Assembly (NCBI GenBank): GCA_047495785.1
Contig: JBLDXI010000030.1
Coordinates: 310,001 to 374,000, forward strand
Length of the DNA stretch: 64,000 nucleotides
From: Lepidodermella squamata
Lineage: Eukaryota > Gastrotricha
Direction of reading: 5' to 3'
In this document: positions 1 through 9,080 of the stretch, piece by piece
Position numbering within the stretch: the stretch's first letter is position 1
Layout of the letters: each line of letters begins with the position of its first letter
Program-made: the position numbers and the translations under genes
The notes under the pieces: generated by a model
Databases searched by the model: none
What the model was told of the DNA's origin: nothing
What the model saw: only the letters and a program-made list of their open reading frames with translations

Positions 1-438
1 TTTATGCTACCAGCGGTATGGCAACTGGCGAATGAAACTGCTGCGATGATGGGTAACGCCCAGATCGAGTCCGTCAAAATCACTGGCTTTAGGAAGGGGA
101 GCCTCATCTCTGACTATATTGTTGCACTAAGAAGTTTGACGCAACTGACGGAAAACGAGATTGCCAGCAAAGTGGCCGCTGCCGCTGCGAAGATCAAAGA
201 CACGGCTGTCGGTAAACTAGCGAATGGGCTTGACATTTCTAGACTGGGTCAAATATCCGTGCAGAAGGTTGCTGGACCTGTTAAAACGATTGCATCTGTG
301 ACTCTCAAGCCTGCTGTAATGTCCCCAGCGAAAGCCGGGTCAATTTCTATCATGAAATATCCTCTATCTATTCCGATCTCTGCTTTGATTATTGGACAAA
401 TTATCTGCTTTCAAATGCGAAGAAATGTCGCCAGCTAA
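1..438 (+). CDS. Paralog P1 (3' end only): SEA-like domain and C-terminal hydrophobic tail
   Basis: The window opens inside this gene; the reading frame starts at base 1 and ends at the stop at 436-438, so about 145 codons remain. They encode the second half of the SEA-like domain shared by the whole cluster: a helix with LPAVWQLANETAAMM, the strand SVKITGFRKGSLISDY with the invariant Lys-Gly-Ser, and a long Ala/Lys helix with KVAAAAAKIK. A linker of about 30 residues follows, then a hydrophobic segment (SALIIGQIICF). Unlike most paralogs the tail ends with MRRNVAS, so a transmembrane anchor is as likely as a GPI signal. The sequence is closest to P2 and P3 just downstream. No stop or frameshift is visible. 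Role is inferred only from domain content: extracellular, membrane-anchored. Confidence 0.75.
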   Translation, partial: FMLPAVWQLANETAAMMGNAQIESVKITGFRKGSLISDYIVALRSLTQLTENEIASKVAAAAAKIKDTAVGKLANGLDISRLGQISVQKVAGPVKTIASVTLKPAVMSPAKAGSISIMKYPLSIPISALIIGQIICFQMRRNVAS

Positions 439-1617
439 ACATGGCCAGACTTCAGCTCGTTGTAATTATATAATTGCGATTCGCGGAATTAAAATGCAAA
501 ATGTGCAACTACTTGAATAAGACTATGCTATCGTACAAACTCTCGGTGAAGCCGCTCGTGCTGAATTGTATGTGACGAGGCAGCTGCCAAGTCAATACAA
601 TTCTGACCAGTCGCTTGCCGAGTCTCAAATAAATGACGAGGCGTATTTCCTTAGCCTTCTTAGATCTGGGAAATTAGGAATAGGATTCAGGGCGGAACAT
701 TTTACTGCTGAATGAAATAAGGTAAACAAGCAAAAGTTCGACTTTCGACTTCAATAACGCGTACGAACCAGATTGCATCTAATTGATTTGTCATAGGCAC
801 GTTAGTATAACGAAAAGCAAATACAATTTTTAGTCGTAGGATTTGATGGAAAAGCGATATCATAATTATGACTCAAAAATGAAAAACCAGTCGCCTAATC
901 CGACATGTTTCAGCTTTTATTCAGCCATCTTCAGGGTCTGACAACAAATAAGGAAATCAACAATCAAGTTTCGAGACTAATATTAAAACAAGTTTACCAA
1001 TTTTGTCACCAATCGTTTTTTTCGTGTAATTATCAAAAATTAATCGTATGATTAATCATACGATTAAAATCAAATATTAATCAAAAGCAAATACTAACTA
1101 CTATTATTATTTAATACACCAATAACTTCATTCAATGTAACGTTGTTCACTGATAGATGTTAGATATCCTCACGACTCTGTAGCTGAGTACCACACGAAT
1201 CCCTTACTTTTTTGTACATTAAAATGTAAAATGTACTGCTGACTTGGAAAAATTCACGATTTCTGCGGTGAGGCGCCATAACTTAATGTGAGTGTATATG
1301 ATTTTCCTTCGAAAAGCACAATTCCGAATTCTCTCGGATTTGATTAGTTCTTGGATAGTCTACTAATCACTCACCACGATCGAGCCCACTCTCGATTGCA
1401 AGCTTGCCCTCTACGAAAGCGGTTCGGCGATTTACAAGCTCATTACATTTACCCAGATGAGAACCGCTACTGGGGCTTGCGATTTAGTCATCACTTTGGA
1501 AAGTTTTTGGTTTATTAGCTCAACCAGTTTTTTCCAAGTGATTGGGAACTTGATGAGACAATTAAAATGCGGTAAAACATGTAAATATACCGACTTTTTG
1601 CTATAATTCGCCTGTTT
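439..1617. other. Intergenic region, no gene seen
   Basis: AT-rich spacer between P1 and P2. A minus-strand frame of 75 codons at 1432-1659 shows no recognisable motif and is treated as chance. An 8-bp palindrome-like run (ATTAATCATACGATTA) lies near 1043-1065. I see no RNA gene or transposon end here. Confidence 0.5.
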
Positions 1618-1633
1618 TAACAATAAGCAAACA
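1618..1633 (+). promoter_or_regulatory. Diverged copy of the cluster's upstream motif (P2)
   Basis: TAACAATAAGCAAACA, 105 bp before the P2 ATG, resembles TAACGAGAAGCTAACA found at the same distance in P3-P6. It is the weakest copy, matching the decayed state of P2. Confidence 0.35.
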
Positions 1634-1722
1634 TATTTTATTCCATATAAGTTAGACATCAGACATCAGACATTTAATGCACTACCCAATCCTTACCCAG
1701 ACGCAACTACTATCGCTAGAAA

Positions 1723-3357
1723 ATGTTTAGAAACCCACCGTCATTGTTGCTAGGCTAACTATGTTTGGCATCGCGTTGCGCCCAATATGGAGATTGCGCT
1801 AGATCCTTCGGCATCAATGACGAAGGTGGCGCCAGTTACGATCCTGCAACCTCGGCTGTGAAAGCAACTACTCCTCTGAGCCAAGCCACCACGTCGCTAG
1901 GGAATAACACTACTACCAAGCCTTTAACTAGAACCACTGCACCTTCAAGGGGGACGACCAGCGCTTCATCGACTTCTACTGTTAAAACAACTAAGCCTGT
2001 GACCACAACCACTACGATTTCAAAGGGGACGACTAGTGCAACCAAGACTCCTACGATCAAAACTACAACTACTAAGCCTTCGACAACAATCTTTTCAATT
2101 TCAAGGGGGACAACTAGTGCTACTATGACTTTTACGACTAAAACTACTACTAGGCCTGCAACCACAACCACAGCAGTTTCAATTAGTTCTTCTACTGCAC
2201 CAGCCATCACCACGAAAACGAAAACTATATCTGAATCCTTCACCACGCAAGGAAATACAATACAACCGTTGATATCGACAAGTTCATCAGCAATTGGGTC
2301 GACGGCTTTCAGTACTTCACTTCAATCTACACAGGAATCCTCTACCACATTTGAACCTACTGAGAATGCGTCGGTTCCGATTGGAACATCGACTTTAGAA
2401 TCGATAACTGAGCTTTCAACATCTTTCAATCTAATAACTGATATCACAACTGAAACCGAATCTGATTCCTTCACTACCTTCAGTGAATCTGATCGGACAG
2501 CTGATATTTCGACTGGATCGTGGACATCGGAATCGGCAGCTGCAGCTGCTACAATAGGTATCACAGAGCAAACTACTGCAGAATTGTTTGATAAAGATGA
2601 GAATACTCATTATTCGCGTCTATCGAACAGTTCCGAGGAATCGTTTCCATCGACGGAGGGAGTATCTACAGTTGCAACAAGCTTATCAGCACTTTCTGAA
2701 ACCCAAAACGTGACCGGTTTCTCAACCTCACCCAAAGCTTCGACGCAATCACTAATATCAACAAAACAAGCAGCTATTTCTGGGCTTTTATCAGCTGGGC
2801 CTGTTTATGAGGTTAACATGAATCTAAAAATCGAGGGGGACAATATCACCATACCCTCGAAAGGTATCAACGTTACTACAGACCCTTGGGACGTAAATCT
2901 AAACAGCCCGACCTCGCCAACTTTCGCAGCCTTAGTTGAATTTATGCTACCTGCAGTGTGGCAAGTGGCAAATCAAATTGCGGCCTTGACAGATAACACT
3001 CAGGTCGAGTCTGTCAAAATCACTGGCTTCAGGAAGGGCAGTATCATCTCGGATTACATAATTGCTTTAAGAAGTTTGACGCAGCTTACCGAGAACGAGA
3101 TTGCCGTCAAAGTTGCCGCCGCTGCTGCGAAAATTAAAGAAACGATCGTCGGTAAACTAGCAAATGGGCTGGATGCTTCTCGAATGAGTCAAATAACTGT
3201 GCATAAAGTCGCTGTACCTGCGAAAACCCCGGTCGCATCTGTGACTCCAAAGCATGTTGTGCCTCCAGCGCATGCCGGATCAACTACTCTGGCGTATCAT
3301 TCGTATTTTCCGATCGTTGCTTTGATTATCGGAAAACTAATCTGCTTCGAAGTGTGA
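1723..3357 (+). pseudogene. Paralog P2: short form (signal peptide-mucin-SEA) with a stop in the signal peptide
   Basis: The ATG at 1723 starts a signal-peptide-like stretch aligned codon for codon with P3 (…SLLLG- versus …TLLLSY-). At 1756-1758 P2 has TAA where P3 has TAC (Tyr). After that stop the same frame stays open for 530 codons to 3357. It encodes a Thr/Ser-rich mucin-like region (about 320 residues, repeated TTT blocks with KGTTSAT-like units), the SEA-like domain (VNMNLKIEGDNITIP … FRKGSIISDYII) and a hydrophobic tail (PIVALIIGKLICFEV) fitting a GPI signal. The CCP and LamG exons of the long paralogs are absent and no intron is needed. Because the rest is intact, the stop may be recent, an assembly error, or bypassed by another start; translation from codon 13 on would lack the secretion signal. 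Called pseudogene with reservation. Confidence 0.65.
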
Positions 3358-4033
3358 AGAAAGATCGCCAGATTTGCGCTTGTTGTAATAATATTGGTGA
3401 GTTATGTGGATTCAATTTGTCAACTCCTATGTCAGTCACGCTCGAATGTAACTTTCTATTATCTATTATCCTGGCGTGACCGGATGCATTGAATTACGAT
3501 CGGGGATATACATTCTACTGCTGGATAAAATGTCAAGCATTAACCTGACCTTACGATGCCACTGACGAAATCCTACCTACAACTAGATAAACTTTCACAA
3601 AAATACTTATATTTCACCAGCTTGTTAAGTCATTGATAAAGAAACATGGCAGTAAATTTCCGACATAGTACCTACATCTGCGTTGGCGGTTAGAAAAAGT
3701 GCATTCGAGCTCAAATCTGAGTTATTTTACGCCGCTAACTATGTGTAAACATTAGATGAACCGAAGTTTTCAAAGCTGCCAACGACTCGGAAGAAAAAGT
3801 ATCCTCCAGGGCATTCGCAAACGTCAAGGTCATTCGCTATATATCGTATTCGTATCAATAGTAGCCCATTCGCTAATAATCGCCCGTCCCTAATGGTTGC
3901 CCAAGGGGTCAAATCGGTTCGAAAAATTAAACAAAAACGATTCACCAATAATTAATCTCCGAATTTTACAAAATTTCGAGGTTGAAATTTAAGTAGCCGG
4001 GCTCTTTTAAGAACAAATACGGTAGGCTGTTTT
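3358..4033. other. Intergenic region with one MITE end
   Basis: Spacer between P2 and P3. At 3707-3739 the sequence GAGCTCAAATCTGAGTTATT…GCTAAC matches, in inverse orientation, the ends of the fold-back element at 34593-34760. The rest shows nothing recognisable. Confidence 0.5.
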
Positions 4034-4050
4034 TAACGAGAAGCTAACAA
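4034..4050 (+). promoter_or_regulatory. Upstream motif of P3
   Basis: TAACGAGAAGCTAACAA lies 76 bp before the P3 ATG at 4110. Near-identical copies precede P4, P5 and P6. Confidence 0.5.
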
Positions 4051-4109
4051 ATGTTAGGCACCAAGCATTCATCGTGCTCCCCAATGCATGTAATTTCTAT
4101 CTTCTTAAA

Positions 4110-5315
4110 ATGAGTGGAAAATCAGCGACATTGTTGCTAAGTTACTTGTGCTTGGTATCCCATTGTATCCAAAATAGAGATTGCACCATGGTTGGCCGTG
4201 GCGGGGATTACGATTTGGATGACAAACCTGCAAATTCGGCTACGAAAGGAACTAATTCTCTGAACCAAGTTACGACATCACTAGGGACGACTAAGGCTAC
4301 CACTTCCACAGTTACTAGTACTAGGCTTGCACCAAAAACAAGCGTTGCTACAACGGCTTCTTCGGTTAAATTTACTACTAAGCCTTCGGCTGAAATCACT
4401 TCGATTTCAAGGGTGACGACCACTGCAACTACTATCAAGCTTGCGAGCTCAACGGCTTTCATTTCGAAAGGGACACCTGCTGCTACCGCGAGTTTGACGA
4501 CTAAACTTACTGCTGAATCAACGCCGAAAACCACTGTACTGTCAATTGGGACGACCTCTGCACCAGCTTTATAAAAATCATCCACCGCCAATGACAATAC
4601 TCTATATTCGGTCATTTCTAACAGTCCATCAGCATCTTTTCAATCGACAGGCATCATATCTTCGGCTGCTTCTGCTTCGGGCCCATCAACACAAGGCATA
4701 TCTTTGGCCAAGACTTTGACTCAATCACCAAGGAACCAACTCGCCATTTCAGCTGGGTCTTTTTACGAGGTTAACATGAATTTGAAAATCGAGGGTGACA
4801 ATATCACCATACCCTTGAAAGGTATCAATGTGACTACAGATCCGTGGGATGTCAATCTAAACAACGCGACCTCCACAACATTCGCAGCTTTGGCTGAGTT
4901 TATGCTACCTGCAGTGTGGCAATTGGCCAATAAAACTGCTTCAATGATGGATAACACTCAGGTCGAGTCGGTCAAAATCACTGGCTTCAGGAAGGGAAGC
5001 ATCATCTCTGACTACATTATAGCCTTGAGAAGTTTGACGCAACTGACTGAAAGCGAGATTGCAAGCAGGGTAGCCGCTGCTTCTGCAAAGATTAAAGACA
5101 CGGTTGTCGGTAAACTGGCTAACGGGCTGGATGCTTCTCGAATGAGTCAACTATCGGTCATAAAGGTGACAGGAGATGCAAAAACGCAGGTCGCATCGGT
5201 TACTCCGAAGCCTTTGCCTCCAGACGCAACTGCAAGTTCGACTATTCTTGCGTGTCCTTTCTCTTTTCTTGTCTCGGTTTTGATTATTGGACAGCTGTTG
5301 TATTTCAACACGTGA
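4110..5315 (+). pseudogene. Paralog P3: short form with an in-frame stop in the mucin region
   Basis: The chosen start is the ATG at 4110, which begins a clear signal peptide (MSGKSATLLLSYLCLVSHC); in-frame codons upstream of it add nothing hydrophobic. A Thr/Ser-rich region follows until TAA at 4572-4574. The same frame then stays open through 4704-5315 with more Ser/Thr, the SEA-like domain (FYEVNMNLKIEGDN … FRKGSIISDYIIALRSL) and a hydrophobic tail (FLVSVLIIGQLLYFNT). Like P2 it lacks the CCP, LamG and second beta-rich modules. A small intron could remove the stop (TTTCTAACAG at about 4614-4623 is a possible acceptor), but no convincing donor is visible. AATAAA is at 5408-5413. The 3' end and downstream DNA are duplicated at 8490-8980. 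Confidence 0.65.
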
Positions 5316-5667
5316 ATTAAAATCACGGCACTCCTAATTTTTCGTCAGCTTGATAGACTCCTTATTTCGCCTGTTTTGGTTGTATTCATTCAAATTCTGA
5401 AATTTGAAATAAAATATATCAACGACCCCTCCGGGAAAGTACGATCGAAAGTGCTCAATGGATCGTGTTGATCCTGTATCCACTCAACAGAATCGACTCG
5501 AAGATTCTTGCATTAACATCTCGAAAATTTCCCTATTCCACTGTACTTCGAACTCTGGGGCGAACAAACATACCACCAGATAAAATGTAAACAAGAATAA
5601 ATTCGACATTTTCAAATCCGTGAACGAAATGAAAAACCAAAGATTTCTGAGCTCGAAATTATCGATT
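5177..5667 (+). repeat. 491-bp direct repeat, copy 1 (left flank of LINE insertion)
   Basis: Matches 8490-8980 at a constant offset of 3313 bp; reading both copies side by side I see one difference (5641 A versus 8954 G). It covers the last 46 codons of P3, its poly(A) signal and spacer, and stops abruptly at 5667. The left copy continues P3; the right copy continues into the P4 promoter. Confidence 0.9.
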
Positions 5668-6120
5668 GGCAGTTTTTCAGATTTATTGTTTCAAGTCCAT
5701 CCAACATTAAATAAAGTTGCTCTCGGACCAGGGGCAGAGTCAGGTAGTTCATCATATCATTATATCATCAAATTATCATACATCATTATGATTAATTTGT
5801 TTATCATTATATATTTTATTATTATTTTTTTTTGTTATATTGACTCGTTTTGATTCTGAGTGACTGGTTTGCAGCTGGTTTGTTTGGGTGGTTCGCTTGG
5901 CTTGACGCTTTGTTCTGTTCGTAGGATTGCTCCGTTGTTCCGAGTCGAGTTCGGGTTTCGGGATTGGTCCTCAACACAAAATAAATTAAGCACGAGGGGA
6001 GGCTCAAGTTTACTCAATAAGATTTTTCCGCGACTGCAGGTGATGGGTGAGTTTCTCAGACGAAGGGCTCAGATGAAGGCTCAAGGCACGTAGGCACGTA
6101 TGACGTAGGCTCAGGGCGAA

Positions 6121-6433
6121 GGCTCAGTCAAGGCTCTGTAAAAGGCAAAGCACAATTGTTTACTATATTTCCAGGGCTCACCAGTTGGCTCGGTCAGGGC
6201 TCCAACCAGGCTCAGGCTCGCGGGCTCAGGGTGGAGGCTCAGTCAAGGCTCTGGGCTCAAAGGCTTAAAGGCTCAGTCAAGGCTCTGTAAAAGGCAAAGC
6301 ACAATTGTTTACTATATTTCCAGGGCTCACCAGTTGGCTCGGTCAGGGCTCCAACCAGGCTCAGGCTCGCGGGCTCAGGGTGGAGGCTCAGTCAAGGCTC
6401 TGGGCTCAAAGGCTTAAAGGCTCAGTCAAGGCT
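6121..6433. repeat. 149-bp tandem repeat, GGCTC-rich
   Basis: GGCTCAGTCAAGGCTC recurs at 6121, 6270 and 6419, giving two full 149-bp units and the start of a third. Each unit contains GGCAAAGCACAATTGTTTAC and several AGGCTC words. It lies in what would be the 3' untranslated region of the LINE. Confidence 0.85.
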
Positions 6434-6535
6434 CGCCAAAATGTTTGAATTTGAGGCCTCAGGGTTCTGGGCACGGACAGGCATTGGCTGACGCTGAATT
6501 AGACGAGGGCAGGATATTCTCGGTAGGCTCGAGGG

Positions 6536-8475
6536 CTAAGGATCTAAAGGCAAGGATGAGGTGCACAGCTGTAGAGTAGAAGTTTCTGGCAATGATGGCC
6601 GAGCTTCAAATATCAACCAGTTAAAATTTGTGCGCCGAGGCATAACTGGGATTAAGTCGACCAAGTGCCGTATGCGCCATGCGGGAGAATGATCGTTCAT
6701 GGTCTTATGGCCGAAGCTATCGAAAGATAGTGAAGCTATGTATTTAATGTAGTCGGCCATAACATCGCCAGCTGCCAGGCAGCGTTGGCCGTAGCGTTCC
6801 AGACGTTCGTTGAAAATGTCTTCAATTGAGGGCACATCAGCCAGAAATAAAGTGCCAAAGGAATCGGCGTCGTAAGGCAAATCGAGGGCAGCGCGAAGCC
6901 CGTTCGCCTGTATTTCAAATAGTCTGTTGATAGAAGACTTGGGTTGACAGGACCATGCTGGCGAGCCGTATGTGGCCAGGCTTTCGGCCATCGATTTATG
7001 AAACATGATTCCTAGTCTCTGTGGCAAAATCTTACGTGTCATGATGCCTCGTAGGACACCAGCTCTCGGACGGCACTTCGCGGAGATGCTGGATATGAGA
7101 GGCTCCCAGCTGAGTTGAGGGGTCAGCGTGACACCCAGGTACTTAATTGAGGGTGTTTGTTTTATTGTGTGCTTTCCGAGCTTGAGCGAAATCGAGGGCA
7201 CTGAGTTACTGAGTTATTATAATATCCAAAAAGCATGACCTCGCATTTTTCGAGATTTAAGATCAGGCGCCATTGTTCGCACCAGCCGACCGTGACGTCT
7301 AGCTGTGCTTGAATTCGGCGGGTACAGTCGAGCAGCGACTTGCCGTAAGCCCAGTTGAGGGCGTCGTCAGCATACGTTCCGTTCGCTACCTTCCGCTTGC
7401 CATCGTCGGGCTGCAGTCCCATCGGCTGCATATCCGCCGTGAAAAAGATGAATAACAGTGGGCTCAGCGGTGAGCCCTGAGGCACACCACAGCAGATCGG
7501 GTGTTGTTCGCTGAGCTCGCTGTCGACTTTGAGCTTGAAGCAACGGCCGCGCAAAAAGTCGGCCACCCAGCGGATTATAGGCTCGGGGACACCGGCTTCA
7601 ATAAGCTTATGCAGGAGTCCATTGTGCCAGACAATGTCGAAGGCACTCTTGAAGTCTAGGGCAGCTGCGACGAGCTTCCAATGTCTGGCCAGCGCTATGG
7701 CGACGTCGTTGACGAGCCTGAAGGTGGGGTCGGTGGCACTTCGACCTTGCCAAAAGCCGAACTGGTGTTGCGGCAGCAGGTTTTTGCTTACCAGGAAATC
7801 GAAGAGAACTTTTGTCACTAGCAGTTCTAGACACTTGCCGAGTGCTGGCAGCAGGGCGACTGGTCTATAGGACTCAGGTAGCTCTGGATCTTTGCCTTCT
7901 TTATACACTGGTGTGACAATCGCAATTTTCCACGACTTGGGTACGTAGCCTGTGTTTAGACTGAGCTCGAAGAGCCGGCGCATGTGGCTAAGCAGACTAT
8001 TTCCTCCGTTTTTTAGCAGAACGTTTGAGACTTCATCGTGGCCGGGTGCCTTGAAGTTTTTCAATTTCTTGAGGAGTGTCTTCAGAGAAGACTTCGGTAA
8101 ACGGACGTTTAGCGAGCCAGGTATAGCAGCCAAGGGGCTTGTCTTCTCGGAGCTCTCAACTCCTTCGTCTACTGTTGCCCAAAACTTTTGAGTTGCGGGG
8201 GAATCTGAGGTTTTGGCAGGCGCGGAAACAACTTTGGCGAAGGTTTTAGCTATCGGCTCAGCTTTTGCCTTGCTATCAATCACCGCCTTGCCTAGCGATG
8301 TCTTCAGACCTGGAATCGGCCGTCTGCGTTGTTTCTTGTTCAGCAATCTGGAGGCTGCGGACCATGCCGGTCTCGGGTTGTGGTTATTGAAGTTTTTTGC
8401 TATTGATTTGAGGCATCTTTCGCAGTCTTTACGATTTTCCTCGCCGACAAGGTTTGCAATTTTCTTCGTGATCAT
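6536..8475 (-). pseudogene. LINE reverse transcriptase (ORF2 fragment), Jockey-superfamily type, one frameshift
   Basis: Read from 8475 downward. Visible reverse-transcriptase signatures are a KNFKAPGHDEV motif, WKIAIVTPVYKEGKDP and SYRPVALLPALGK, the QFGFWQGRSATD block, AALDFKSAFDIVWH (Asp of motif A), GVPQGSPLSPLLFIFF, and GTYADDALNWA (catalytic YADD box). The thumb region IKYLGVTLTPQLSW and a C-terminal tail follow in another frame (6536-7201). The switch coincides with a tandem 8-bp duplication, ACTGAGTT twice at 7200-7215, which alone accounts for the frame change. No endonuclease domain is present. The rest is open, so the copy is young but dead. Clade assignment is by motif style only. 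Confidence 0.85.
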
Positions 8476-8489
8476 GTTAAGTGCTGTTT

Positions 8490-8980
8490 TGCAAAAACGC
8501 AGGTCGCATCGGTTACTCCGAAGCCTTTGCCTCCAGACGCAACTGCAAGTTCGACTATTCTTGCGTGTCCTTTCTCTTTTCTTGTCTCGGTTTTGATTAT
8601 TGGACAGCTGTTGTATTTCAACACGTGAATTAAAATCACGGCACTCCTAATTTTTCGTCAGCTTGATAGACTCCTTATTTCGCCTGTTTTGGTTGTATTC
8701 ATTCAAATTCTGAAATTTGAAATAAAATATATCAACGACCCCTCCGGGAAAGTACGATCGAAAGTGCTCAATGGATCGTGTTGATCCTGTATCCACTCAA
8801 CAGAATCGACTCGAAGATTCTTGCATTAACATCTCGAAAATTTCCCTATTCCACTGTACTTCGAACTCTGGGGCGAACAAACATACCACCAGATAAAATG
8901 TAAACAAGAATAAATTCGACATTTTCAAATCCGTGAACGAAATGAAAAACCAAGGATTTCTGAGCTCGAAATTATCGATT
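8490..8980 (+). repeat. 491-bp direct repeat, copy 2 (right flank of LINE insertion)
   Basis: Second copy of 5177-5667. It includes an orphan P3 C-terminus (8491-8628) and then runs without a break into the P4 upstream region. P5 and P6 show the same upstream order (TGTAAACAAGAATAAA, then the TAACGAG motif), so this copy sits in the original context. Confidence 0.9.
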
Positions 8981-8996
8981 CGCAACAAGCGTGTTA

Positions 8997-9012
8997 TAAC
9001 GAGAAGCTAACA
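8997..9012 (+). promoter_or_regulatory. Upstream motif of P4
   Basis: TAACGAGAAGCTAACA, 84 bp before the P4 ATG. AAATGTAAACAAGAATAAA about 100 bp further upstream is also shared with P6. Confidence 0.5.
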
Positions 9013-9080
9013 GATTGCAATTAAATAAAATTTAGGTATATCTGACATTCACATTTTTTTGAAACTTCATTCCCTGAAAA

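Larger units (their letters stand above)
5668..8489 (-). mobile_element. 5'-truncated Jockey-superfamily LINE (about 2.8 kb)
   Basis: The insertion is bounded exactly by the two 491-bp copies. On the minus strand it carries reverse-transcriptase coding sequence beginning only about 14 bases inside the right boundary, so the 5' part (any ORF1 and the endonuclease) is missing, as in 5' truncation during target-primed reverse transcription. The 3' side (5668-6535) holds a GGCTC-rich tandem repeat and an AT-rich TCATTA-like stretch (about 5750-5830), which could be the element's simple-sequence tail. The first about 90 bases (5668-5755) are of unclear origin. Confidence 0.75.

Noticed and set aside
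1836-2246. 136-codon minus-strand frame rich in Val/Leu, and similar ones at 4208-4615, 20134-20415, 24952-25377
   Set aside because: Antisense of Thr (ACN/ACT) codon runs in the mucin linkers gives Val/Ser runs automatically; no independent signal.
6736-8596. Plus-strand frames and second minus-strand frames over the Jockey-type LINE
   Set aside because: Shadows of the reverse-transcriptase ORF on the minus strand.
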